Of a DNA stretch of 23,982 bases, positions 10,610-20,574 are shown piece by piece. The DNA lies in assembly GCF_000611645.1 (NCBI RefSeq), contig NW_014013357.1, positions 3,840-27,821 on the forward strand, read 5' to 3'. A model generated the notes under the pieces. That model saw only the letters and a list, made by a program, of their open reading frames with translations, was not told where the DNA came from and did no database searches. Source of the DNA: Monoraphidium neglectum (taxonomy: Eukaryota; Chlorophyta; Chlorophyceae; Sphaeropleales; Selenastraceae). Made by a program: the position numbers and the translations under genes. The number at the start of each line of letters is the position of its first letter. Within the stretch, counting starts at the first letter, position 1.

Positions 10610-11092
10610 ATGAGCGCGCCGGCGTCGGGCCCGTTCTGGCGGGCAGCGGGCATGTCATACCTCAAGTATGCAAACATCTGCGCCGACATGATGCGCGGCG
10701 TCATGAAGGAGCCCTTCAAGAGCAAGCAGGTTCCCAGGGGGTCGATCTACTTCCGGGCCAGCAAGGTGGTGGACGGCAAGCAGACTGTGCCAGGTGCGCC
10801 ACGGCCGTTGCACACCCGCCTGCCATGGCTGTGGGAAGCTGCACGGACGGTCGCAGGAGCAGAACACAGTTTTTGTTCAGTTCAACAGCACAAAGCCCGG
10901 TTGTGCACTTGTTCACACTCAGCTGTCTGTTCTCCTGGCTTGGCTCCTAAGAGAACCTGGCAACACTCTTGCTAGCAGGACACCCGCTGACCAACATCAC
11001 ATTCTTCGCCACCGCCCTCAACCTCGAACGCCCATTTCGTGACTGCAGAGGTTGTTGATCTTCAGGGCATCCCCACATCCTCGCCGAAATGA
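10610..11092 (+). CDS. ATP15: Mitochondrial ATP synthase F1 subunit epsilon
   Basis: Two exons, 10610-10793 and 11049-11092, joined at a phase-1 intron (GTGCGC...CTGCAG, 255 nt), give 75 aa. The N-terminus MSAPASGPFWRAAGMSYLKY followed by ANICADMMRGVMKEPFKSK matches the mitochondrial epsilon subunit of plants and fungi (a WRxAG(M/I)xY core, then a helix ending in a KEP-like segment). The usual length of about 65-75 aa also fits. This small subunit sits at the foot of the F1 central stalk with gamma and delta and stabilises the rotor. It should not be confused with bacterial or chloroplast epsilon, which corresponds to mitochondrial delta. No long presequence is seen, as is usual for this subunit. 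The second exon adds the C-terminal EVVDLQGIPTSSPK and is the less certain part. Confidence 0.9.
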
Positions 11093-11466
11093 TCTGATTT
11101 GGAGATCCGGCGGCGACGCGGCGGCCCCGCACGCACCAGGCCCGTTGCGCGGCGAGCGCTGGCCCGGCTGACTGACTCACGCCAGCCCGTCCGCGCGATG
11201 CGTGCGCGGAGCTGTGCGTTTGGCTGCGGCCTCGTGCGTGCGGATGGCACTCGTCTGCTTTTGGGCGTCTAGCTTAACTCTCATGCATTTGCAGTTGGAT
11301 GAAGTGTAACACCTGCCAGGAGCCACGTCCTACAGCTGGTGTGAACAGCTGCGAACATATGTGTCTTGCAGCGGCAAACTGAGACAGTTTGGGCCCTACG
11401 CTCAATCGACGCGGGCCCGCAGCAGGGCGGGAGCCATCCAGGTCAAGCAGCGGGCCCCTGCGCGGG
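11093..11466. other. Convergent intergenic spacer
   Basis: This 374-bp spacer lies between the stop codons of the epsilon gene (plus) and the nucleoside hydrolase gene (minus), so it holds both 3' UTRs. A TGTAA motif for the plus-strand gene lies at 11305-11309. No matching motif was found for the minus-strand gene. Confidence 0.6.
11305..11309 (+). terminator. Candidate polyadenylation signal of the epsilon gene
   Basis: TGTAA, about 213 nt downstream of the stop codon at 11090-11092. It fits the green-algal UGUAA signal, but the motif is short. Confidence 0.35.
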
Positions 11467-12201
11467 TCACCGCAGTGGCGTTGCGATGTCTGCAAAATCT
11501 AATGCGTCGATCATGATCCCCCAGAACGCGTTGACGTCCATGGACCTCGCCACGCGGCAGTTTTTGGGGCGCCCGGTCTGGTGCCACACGTCGCACTGCG
11601 GCGGGGGACGGAGCGGGGCGGGGGCGCATGCGTCTGTATGGTACGTGGTGCGTGAGGGGTCGCTTGTGTAATATGGGTATAAATGCAAAATGGCACTTCA
11701 AGAGTGCCATCATGCTAGTAGATGCAAAGAGCATGAGCATGCCATGCAAATCGTGACGACAGCACTGCTGATATTTTGGTCAAAGCGCGCTGGAGCAGTG
11801 AGGCTGGGTGGCAGCAATAGCCTGCCGACAGGCGGTACCTTATCATGGGTCCAAGGCGCAAGGGCGCGCGGCCCGGGTGCAGACGAGCCGTCCGGGCGTG
11901 CAAAATACACCGGGGCAGCCGCATATGCTCGGACTCTCAGCCCCACTCACCACCGTCTGGCCGGCCGACAGCGGCGACGCTGTTTCGATGTCGACGCGCA
12001 TCTCCTCCACCTGCGGCAAGGCGAGGGCGGGCCTGCTGAAGTTGCGAGTCATAAAGGAGCGATGCGTGCATGCGCAGCAAAGTTTCGTCAGCAGATGTAT
12101 AAAACACGCACACGTGTGTGTTTGCACCACACGCGCGTACGTGCGCACGTTCAGGAACATGAGCATGACTGCGCGCGCGAGAGCGCGCATGCACGTGCCC
12201 C

Positions 12202-12255
<54 letters not shown>

Positions 12256-15178
12256 CACACACACACACACATTGACACACAGTGCATGACCATCATACGG
12301 ACTCTTACCTCGAAAATAGACGGGTCTGCAACATATGCGACAGCACAGGGATCATGCAGCGGCGGGTCTGTGAACTTGAAAACTTCCCGGTAGGTGCCCG
12401 CGAAGAATGTCAGCAGCTGCTCAATCAACACTTTGAATTTTGAAATGCCGGGGCGGCTGGTCAGCAGGCGACCGAGGACCTCGGGCGTGACAAGCGCCTG
12501 GGGTTGCGGGGTGGGCGGGGCGCGGGCGAATGCAGCGAGACAGGGTTGGGTCCGGGCAGCTGGCGGGGCGCAACAACCAAAGACTCAGTCAATGCCGCCT
12601 CATCCTCAGAGCAAGCATGCAGCTTGGGCAGGCGCGGCGCCCAGCACAAGCTGCAAGGGACTCACAGCAGCCGCACGCTGCGGCGCGCGGACCGCAGGCC
12701 GGGCCGCCGGCGTCGCCCACCGTGTGTGTGACCTCTATGGGCACCATTGTCAGCGGCAGCCCGGCCTCGAACACCACTTTCGCCGCCTCGGGGTCAGTTT
12801 GAATGTTGAACTCTGCGGGGCGGTTGCGGCGGTTGCGCGGCTGGCGGTCATTGGCGGTTGTGGGTGGTTGTTGGCGGTTCGTTGTTGGCAGTTCTGGGTG
12901 GTGCGGTCCGCCTTGCAGCATGAGCATGCAAAGCTTATGGGTGCAGCGGGGCTGCGGTGGCCAAGGCGGGCGCAGCCAAACGCCGCCGCGCGCGGCCGCA
13001 CCGGCTGGGCTGCCTCACCCATGACAGGCCCCGTGTTGCCTACGCCGAGCGCGCCCCCCTGCGGGCGCGCCGCATGCGCCGCGGCAGGGGGAGTGCGAGG
13101 TGCGTGTGCGTCTGTCAAAGGCGCCCGCGACCTCGTGGACGGCGGGTGCAGGCTGGAAAACAGAGCGTATCGCCTTCCCCCGCACAAACCCCCTCCTCGG
13201 GCACCCCGCAAAGCATCCCCACTTCTGCCCTGGTCGTCTCACAAGCGCGCTCCTCCACCCAAGAGCCTTGCGGCCACTCCCGCTGACCCGCAACCCCTTC
13301 CCCTGGCTGCCCGACAAGCTAAGGGTGCCTTACAAGAGGTGCCAGGTTCTGGAACGCGGCACCTTGCCGTTTGAAATACTGGAGGGACAGTTTCGCCCAT
13401 CGGCGCTGTTGTGCGCAGTCGTGACGTTCTAATGTGGATCAACTCGCCTGCGTGACTTGAAGCTCGTCCCGTGTGACCCACCATGGTCACCCATGACTCA
13501 GATTAGTCACATGTGACTCACCATGATCACGATCTCCAGGCTGCTGTGAAGCTCGGGGTACAGCATCAGCAGCAGCGCCGCGTTGGTCAGCGCCCCGGTG
13601 CAGATGAGCCTGCGCTGGGCGGTACGAGTGTCGATTTGCTTTATAGCTAATTGATGGTGACCCCATGAGAGCCGTCACATTGCCTGGGATGCAGAATCGT
13701 GGCAAGCAACGTCAAGGGGGCCGCACGGCTGCATGCGATGTGAGTTGGCGGGCTGCACGCGCCCATGGCGGAGCTGGCCAGAAGCTGGCTGCCACAGGGA
13801 CAAGTCAAGCGATGAGTAGCGCCCATCGCCTGGTCGGGACCACGAGTAATCGCCATCATGAAATGCCTCGCTGATCTGATGAGGGCGCGGACATTCAAAC
13901 GCGCCCACCTGACAGGTGCCGCCCGTGGGTTCTCCGCGAGGAAGGCGCCTATCCGCTCCGCCATGACCACCGGCGCCTTACCAGGCAGCGCCTGCCCGCC
14001 GCCGTGCGGCAGCACCGGGCCGCCCTCCGGGCTACGAATCAGGAGCACGCGAGCGGCGTGCGCGTCCGGCGGCCTCTGAGCGTTGGTCGTGCGCCCCCGC
14101 CGCTGCCTGGGAGGTTGCATCTACCAGGCCCGGGCCTCACATGACCGCCGGAAAACGAAGCAGCCCCCGTCCCTTGCCGCATCCCTCCTGGCTCCGTTTT
14201 CGCCCGCCAACGCACGCCATCGCGCCCCCGGCTGGCTTCTCAAAAATGAGATCCCATATCCCTGCTGGCTTCTCACAAATGAGATCCCATATCCCGGCTG
14301 GCTTCTCACAAATGAGATCCCATTTCCCTGCTGCCACCCACCCGTCGAGGCCGCTCTCCCCGTGTATCTCTGGGCACAGCAGTGGCGACGGCCGCAGCAG
14401 CGGGCGCGCCTGGCCCTGCACCACGTCCACGCCGACCACGCCCGCGATTGACAAAACATCGAGCGCGTTGCGCGTGACCTGCGCCAGCGGCAACAGCTTT
14501 TGTTGTTGTTCCTTTTTGCTTATGGCTTGATGCCGCGACAGGGCTTTCCCAACTAGCTGCAGGTCAGCTAGGGGTGATGCGAGGTTGAGTGGGCCCGCAT
14601 GGCTGTGGGTTTGGGGGTGCGAGCTCCTTTGGAGTGCAGGTGGCGTGCGGCGGCCCCCGTCTTGCTGCTGAGCAGCAGACATGCGTGGCAGTCCGCCCAT
14701 CATGTGATGCCAGCGGCTGCAGCAATGGAACAGCCGAGGGGCGGCGTGCAGCGCATGGCACCAGGCATGCAAGGCCCCACGCTTGTGCTGCCAGTCATGG
14801 GGGAGGTGCAGGGTGCAGCCGCCTGCTTGCCTTCTCCACTGATTGGTTCCCCGCCACAGTGCTTATCCCCAGCAGCTGCAGCCGGGGGTCGTACGCCGCC
14901 TGAGGAAGAGGTTGACAGATAGAGTCTGTGCAGGCGCGTCAGGTCGCACGGAGCTCTGGGCAGACTCCCAAACAGCTGCGTTTGGCATCCCCTCCCCGTC
15001 GCCGCGCTGTGCACGGTCGCCGCATGCACGTCCTGCATGCTGCACATGGATGTGCGCTCACCAGTATGATCGCCATGGCGTCGTCATGGCCGGGGTCGCA
15101 ATCAAGCCAAACCGGGATGGGGCGCGGTGCGGCGCCTGGGCTGTCGAGCGAGTCGAGCGAGCGCGCGAAGTCGTCCAT
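11467..15178 (-). CDS. URH1: Inosine/uridine-preferring nucleoside hydrolase
   Basis: Ten exons: 15178-15062, 14899-14831, 14478-14342, 14031-13909, 13609-13522, 13058-13019, 12812-12721, 12497-12309, 12010-11951 and 11595-11467. They join to 348 codons (347 aa), the usual family length. The enzyme splits ribonucleosides into base and ribose in purine/pyrimidine salvage. Visible landmarks in order: [14 protein letters not shown], the calcium/ribose-binding aspartate cluster; [42 protein letters not shown], which carries the TN ligand; [47 protein letters not shown], which carries the active-site His-Asp; and a C-terminal [12 protein letters not shown]. Intron 2 uses a GC donor, and intron 8 carries a long (CA)n tract. 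The start was chosen because it is the first ATG of a frame running directly into the catalytic motif. Plant URH enzymes are the closest functional analogues. Confidence 0.93.
11690..11710. other. Perfect 8-bp hairpin in intron 9 of the hydrolase gene
   Basis: ATGGCACT and AGTGCCAT are perfect inverted copies separated by a 5-nt loop. The hairpin lies in intron 9 (11596-11950), about 95 nt from the acceptor. No function can be assigned. Confidence 0.6.
12208..12271. repeat. (AC)n microsatellite in intron 8 of the hydrolase gene
   Basis: About 22 uninterrupted AC units (12208-12251), a short AACG interruption, then about eight more. It is read as (GU)n in the hydrolase pre-mRNA and starts about 38 nt inside the intron from the exon 8 donor. 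The flank at 12099-12207 is rich in alternating purine-pyrimidine CGCGC/ACGTG runs. Confidence 0.97.
14231..14329. repeat. 33-bp minisatellite, three copies, in intron 3 of the hydrolase gene
   Basis: Units beginning GCTGGCTTCTCA start at 14231, 14264 and 14297, with a truncated fourth at 14330. Differences between copies are a few substitutions. The array lies just inside intron 3 next to its donor. Because 33 is divisible by three, it is open in the exon frame on the minus strand and would encode an 11-residue [15 protein letters not shown] repeat if the intron were retained. Confidence 0.95.
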
Positions 15179-16411
15179 GCCGGGCGCCGCTCCTGTGGTT
15201 TTGAGCTGACCTTTGTCTTAACGCAACGGTGCAGAGTTATTGAATGTCACGTGACAATGATTTATTGCGTGCCGTCAGCGCAAGATCGTGATCTCGTCAT
15301 AGTCAGTGCTTTTGATTGCCCTTTGAATTCGCCAAGTGCATAAATGTGTCATGACCAAATACGGTGCCATGATAAGCCCAAGCTGGAGGGGCGCCGTCCT
15401 GCAACTTGCCACCAGGCCCAGCCTGCTGGCAGCCTTGTTGACCCCTGACTGGCGCGCATTGCACACCCAGCACTCGCCAGGGCTGTCGGTTCACAAAGTG
15501 TTTCCAGGCGCCCGTTCTAGACAGCCTGTCATCCCAGCGTGTTACAAACACAACGTGCCGTTGCTTTATGAAAGGTCGCAATGCGGGCATGCGCGCTCGC
15601 GCAGGGAAGCATGGGTCAAGTGAGTGGCTGGTGTGGTTTGAAAAAGCGCAGGCATGTAAGCGCATGTGTGCGCGTGCTTGATGCAATCACAGCATGCATC
15701 AGACAGACGCACGAAGATGCGTCGTCGCAGCAGAGGGGACGCTCGGGGCGGGCGCTCAGTTTGCGCCGCCGGGGCATATTGCAGCCGCGGCGGCGGCGGG
15801 AAAGACGCCAAGAATGGCGCTCCGAATCCAAACGGAAATGCGAGGCGACGAGCGGCAGGCGCAGCAGCCCAGCAGGGAGCCGGTGTGCAGCGGGTGCACG
15901 TGCCATTTGCGGAGAGCAGCGCCGCGGGCGCCGGCCGGCGGGCTAGCGGTAGGGTTTGTCGGATCGGCATCAAAGATGCCCATTCAGGCCAAAGGTGGAG
16001 GCACAAAACCCGACGAGCAGAGTGACTACAAGAACTTAGCTGGTGCCAATCCGGTGACGCGGAGGGCCCTCAATCATGTACATGGCAGGTGTGCAGGCGT
16101 GTAAAAGGGAACGACATGGCCGTACGCCTGCCCGCCACAGCCAGGGGTCGGCCGACTGGCCGCGGCCGGCTGACTCGTCTCCTCACGCTGCAGCTTGCTT
16201 CTGGACGCCTCGACGGCTGCGTGGGCGCGCGCCACGCCATCCGGCTGCCGCGGAGGCAGCACGCAAAGGGGCGCCAGCGCCGCGAGCCGGCAGCAAGGGG
16301 CCGGCGCGTCGGCTCGCCCCAGCAGGCCGCGGCCAAGAGCCTGGCGCGGCGGCGTAGCCAACGGGTGCGTACACGCGCGCCAGGGGGAAATGTGTGGCCG
16401 CGTTGGCCGCA
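15179..16411. other. Intergenic region between gene E and the nucleoside hydrolase gene
   Basis: About 1.2 kb containing the hydrolase promoter and the 3' flank of gene E, both minus-strand. A perfect GTCACGTGAC palindrome lies at 15246-15255. A minus-strand UGUAA motif (15542-15546) lies about 870 nt past the gene E stop. Open frames of 90-150 codons on both strands at 15566-16106 overlap one another and show no recognisable domain, so I do not call a gene. Confidence 0.5.
15246..15255. promoter_or_regulatory. Palindromic G-box/E-box GTCACGTGAC upstream of the hydrolase gene
   Basis: A perfect 10-bp palindrome with a CACGTG core, 68 nt upstream of the hydrolase start codon. CACGTG is bound by bHLH and bZIP factors in plants and fungi, and the exact 10-mer equals the animal CLEAR element. 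Promoter function here is inferred from position only. Confidence 0.4.
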
Positions 16412-18512
16412 TCAGAGGATGCCCTGGAACGCCGCGGGGTCCCCCAGCAGCCGCCCCGTCACCTCCTCCAGAAACGCCTGCGGGGTACATGTATGAGTCA
16501 CAACACAAGGTTGAGATATCTCGACGGCCCGCGGCGGCAGTATGTTTTGACCATGCTGGATGGCAAGGCCACAACCCCGCTGGCGCAAGCCCTTTCGGGG
16601 GGCATTTTCAGCGGCGCCCAGCAACGGTGACACTGCAAAAATGGTCGCGGCCCCGGACGCCCCGCCACACCTTGCGCAGCGCGATGATCCTGCGGCGAAC
16701 GCGCGAGCGGGCGGCAAGGCGAGGCGTGGCGGCAGGGAGGGGGCGTCAATGCGGGCGGGCCGACGCCTCCCAAGCAGAGCGCTCCAAACGCGAGCGGCGA
16801 GCATCTGTGAGCGCTGGCCGAGTCTGTGAGCCACATCCTAGAGCCCCTTGCGCCCGTCCGCTGCAATTCCTTGCCCCTCCCACTGCCCCTCCCACTGCCC
16901 CTCCTCCTACCCCTGCCCCCGCCCATCTCCCTGCCCCCCTCCCGCGCTCACGGGTAGGCGATGAGGCTGACCCTGAACCCCAGGGTCCCCAGAATCGCCT
17001 CCTCCGGCCGCCCCTCAAACTCCACCGCCGTCTGGGGGGGACGGGGAGGGCGGGCGCGTCCCAAGGGCGGGCGGGCGCGTCCCAAGGGCGGTCGCATCAA
17101 CATCATGGCGCTTCGTGGACGCACCGCAGCCGGCCAGCTGCTGCCCCGCAAACGACCGACTTGTCGCGGCCAATGCCGGTCAGCTTTGCCGCTGGTGCTT
17201 GTGCGCATCAGCGCCAACGTTCAGGGGGGGGGGGCTGCGCACGCCACAGCGGAAAGCTGCAGCTGCCGGCGCCGGGCGGATGTCAGGCCGCGGGCGGCGC
17301 TCACCACGAGCATGTCCCCCTGGGGCTGCGGCGCCGGCGACAACGTGCGCTTGAGCACACAGTACTCCCAGCCCTCGTGCACCAGCACCAGCCGCAGCTC
17401 GGTGCGGATGATGTCGCCTGCGCGTGGTTTTTGGCGCGCGCCCAGCAGTTGTGGGTGGGGACGCTCGCGTGCGAGGAAGGGAGGAGGGCGTGGATCGCTT
17501 GGGTGGTGATGTCTGGCCCACTCACATAGCTGCCTGCGCGGCGCACAGCTGCGCCCCATCGATCAGCGACGCTCAAAGAGCCGTAAAGCTCGGGCGCGAC
17601 ACCAGCGCAGCCGGCCGCTCCGATCGCCGCCGCGGCTGCCGCCGGCTGGAGCTCACCGGGCACCGCCAGGCACTCTCGCGAGGGCGTGAACCTGCAGTAG
17701 TCTGGCGACGTCAGCCACCCCGGCAGCGGCTGCGGCTGCGGGTACGCCTTGTGCACCAGCTCCTTGCCCAGGTCCTGCGACACAAACGGGGACGGCAGCG
17801 GCGGCGGCGGCGGAGATTGAGCGGCAACCGCTGGTGCGCGGGGCGCGCCGATTGGGTGCGGCGTTTGAGAGGGAGACCGCGAAAGCAAGGGAGGGAGGCT
17901 GGGTGCGATCGAGAGCGTGAGAGCGGGTGCTGATCAGGAAGGGAAAGGAGCGGTGCAAACTGTGCTGCGGGCGCGGCTGCTACCGGTGCTGCTGGTGCTG
18001 CGGGTGCTGCGCCTGCTGCTCATGCAGTCGCTGATGGTACTACCGCTGCCGCTGCCGCCGCTGCTGCGGGGAGGGGCGCACCTGCAGGTCATCTACGCTG
18101 GCCACGGGCCGCAGCGGCAGCATGATGACCTTTGTCTGCGCGGCGAGGCGGGGAGAGGGGAAGCCGTGCTCGCACGGCCACCCAGGCCCGGCTGCCAGTG
18201 CATGCATGCATAACTTGGTGCGGCACACGCTGCAGCGCAGCGCGACGCGGCGCGCGCAAGCAGACAGGTGCGCGGCGCAGAGTTGCACTTGCCAGCAAGG
18301 TGGACCCCGTGCCCAAGGCCAGTACCACGCTGTACCTGGCCAGATGAGGGGCCTAGCCATCGAACGTACAGCAGGATGTCGACGTCGTCCTTGCCCTTGC
18401 TCATGCTGCTCACATCTAGCCTCGGCCTCTTGCTGGGCCTCGATTCTGCTGCGCCCTCCGAGTCAGGCCCTGCTTCTAGATGCCGCACGCTACCATTGGG
18501 CGCCTCGTCCAT
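16412..18512 (-). CDS. Gene E, unrecognised small protein with a basic, NLS-like N-terminal region
   Basis: Seven exons: 18512-18336, 18135-18082, 17774-17657, 17417-17305, 17031-16952, 16689-16671 and 16477-16412. They give 209 codons (208 aa) with all phases closing. The first 50 residues are polar with a basic patch, SRPSKRPRL, that could be a nuclear localisation signal. The rest alternates predicted strands and helices: VIMLPLRPVASVDDL, a proline-rich PQPQPLPGWL, TELRLVLVHEGWEYCVLKR, EEAILGTLGFRVSLIAY, and a C-terminal helix FLEEVTGRLL. I do not recognise the family. The RLVLVHEGW...LGFRV portion is vaguely like Mediator subunit 18, but order and ends do not fit well and I do not claim it. 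Uncertain points: a weaker donor after ILLY would shorten exon 1 to 49 codons, and exon 6 is only 19 nt. Reading on through its donor would instead end after about 20 other residues. Confidence 0.65.
16863..16950 (-). other. G-run tract (potential G-quadruplex) at the 5' end of intron 5 of gene E
   Basis: On the transcribed strand, at least nine runs of three or more G follow the exon 5 donor within about 85 nt, separated by one to five bases. This is dense enough to fold as one or more RNA G-quadruplexes. G-runs beside a donor are known intronic splicing enhancers. On the plus strand it reads as a C-rich tract with CCCACTGCCCCT units. Confidence 0.6.
17049..17091. repeat. Short GC-rich direct repeat
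   Basis: The 19-mer GGGCGCGTCCCAAGGGCGG occurs twice in immediate succession within intron 4 of gene E, close to the exon 5 acceptor. Confidence 0.8.
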
Positions 18513-19260
18513 GCTCCCAAGGCGCCCCTGGCCCTCGCGGGCCCGTTGTCGAGTGAGTTATCCACTCGCTGTGAGCCCTTCCTGGCGATGATTGACCATG
18601 AAAGAATATGGGAAATGTTTGAAGTCAATTGGGGGTGATGCGTTGGTTTATGCACTATTTTTTGTATGCTGACGACGTTCAGCCCAGAGGCCGCTGCGAA
18701 AGAGGCTTCTATAGAAAAGATACAGATTCATTACGTGTAAAATAAAAAAGCGCCGAGCTGCGCGCCGTGGGGGCCTCGAAAGACCGGTCAAACGCTAGAA
18801 CTGGCGGTCGATATCCATCGATTGAGTTTGAGCGCTCATGCGTTGCAGATCAATAATGTATCGTTTTTCGACGGCTCAGGTGCAGAAGGTCATTTGATAC
18901 TTTGGTTTGTGACAGTGCGGTGCGCTCGGTTGCAGAAACAGCAAGCGGACGTAGTGTTGGACGAAACACGCGTTCGTGTTTGGTGAAGGTGAGCATTAGT
19001 ATGCACGGCTGCATTGCACGTGGTGCCCAGCTGCAAAGGCGAGCGGCTCTGTGCGACGCGCCTGTACTGCTGTTTCTGCGCAAGCTCGCCCCGCAGCAGC
19101 ATCCCAGGCGCGCACCAGCACATAGTTGATCCTGAGCATACCCCGCACGTCCCCTCAAGATTCACACCGCTGTCACGGGCGATCGCTGTGCAGGCGCACG
19201 CGCGCAAAGCAGCCTCGGCAGCAGCGCGTGCGGCGGCAGCGGCAGGGCGCGCGCAGCACA
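18513..19260. other. Divergent intergenic region between genes E and D, with an AT-rich island
   Basis: This 748-bp spacer lies between two divergent start codons, so it holds both promoters. Its part at about 18595-18760 is distinctly AT-richer than the rest of the window, with runs such as ACTATTTTTTGTATG and AAAATAAAAAA. It is a natural candidate for a nucleosome-depleted promoter core. A CACGTG E-box lies at 19017-19022. No coding content was seen. Confidence 0.5.
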
Positions 19261-20537
19261 ATGCCTCTTATGTACAGCGCCGTCGCGCGCGGCTCGGCGG
19301 TCCTCGCCGAGTGCGCGGCGTTCGGCGGGAACTTCACGGCGGTGACTAAGGACTACCTGTCCAAGGCGTCGGCCAACAGCGGGCGCTTCAGCTACACTGT
19401 GGATGGGCATGTGTTCAGCTTCCTCACGGAGGACGGATACAGTGAGCCGCCTTTGGGGCCTTTCCTGCTCTGAGCATTGAGACGGCTTTTTTAGTGGAGA
19501 GGCTGGCACTGATTTGTGTGTGAGCGCATGAGTGCGCATAGCGCACGCACCTGCGGGGCGACGGCTGCGGGTGGCACGCATGGCGGCCGCCCCCAACTCG
19601 GCTGCAGCTGCGGCGCTGCAAGGGCGTGCGCGCTCGCGGGGGCGGCCAAGGCGGCGACAGCACCTTCGCTCATGCCATTGGGCAGCCTCAAAACCTTGCC
19701 GTTTTCATCTGGTTGTCTCGATTTCACTCGCCTCGTCAGACTACGTGATCGTGACCGACGAGGCGGCGGGGCGCACCATCCCCAACGCGTTCCTCGACAA
19801 AGTCAAGGACGACTTTGTGGCGCGGTGCGGCCCCGCGCGCTTGCCGCAGCAGCGCAGGGGGGAGGCTCCCACGCTTTTTAGGGAGGGGTCGCAGCCGCAG
19901 CGGCGCGGCTGGCGTGTGCACGCGCTGACACCGGTGGCCCGCAAGCATGGCTGTTTCGAATGCGGTCAACCACGGGAGCTGACCGGCCAAGCAAGATGGC
20001 CGGCGGCGCGCAACAAGATGGGCGCCATTTGCGAGATCCGGGAGATCCCCTCATGCCTGCTGACCTGCCAATCGACTGCCCTGCTGCGACCTTCGAAGGT
20101 ATGGCGAGAAGGGCAAGTCTGTCAAGGGAGGCCTGAGCGCATACAGGTGCGCGGGTTGCGCATGCAAGGCGGCGTGCGTGACAGGCTCGGCGCCACGGCT
20201 GGGGTGACCTTGGGACTAGCAGCTGCTAGTCATAGAGTGCGCTTTGCGCTGGCGTCATTGATTGCGGCCTGGGCGCGGGGCCCCCTCTGGCCTTGCTCGG
20301 AGCAGCCTTAGCCCGGCTGCATCCCTCTGGCCGTCGGAGGACCAGCAGCAGCCGGCCCACCACAACAGCTGCCCGCCAGGCGCCGGGCGGACCGGCCGCT
20401 TCGCACTCCTTCCCCACGTCTTTGCGCCTGCCCTTGTCGCGGCGCAACCGCATGCAACCTCCTCAACTGTGTGTGTGGGTGTGTATGTGTGCGCGTGCGC
20501 GCGCGCGTGCACGCGCGCGCGTGTGCGTGTGTTTGTT

Positions 20538-20574
<37 letters not shown>

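Noticed and set aside
15566..16106. Overlapping frames of 90-146 codons on both strands
   Set aside because: They overlap each other in several frames without any recognisable motif. The region is better read as flank of gene E and the hydrolase gene.
16195..17529. A 444-codon open frame on the plus strand
   Set aside because: It runs antisense through exons and introns of gene E, is low-complexity and Arg/Pro/Ala-rich, and matches no domain. Long chance frames are expected at this GC content.
17531..17656. A possible extra exon of gene E (frame continuing past LAVPG to a GTGAGT donor)
   Set aside because: Joining it to the next exon breaks the phase. The shorter exon ending at the GTGAGC donor gives phase 1 and joins exactly to DIIRTEL.
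645..18795. Shared 14-mer AAAGACCGGTCAAA at about 645 (exon 4 of gene A) and about 18780 (spacer)
   Set aside because: The match does not extend beyond 14 bp, and the core is a palindrome, so a chance match is the simplest explanation.
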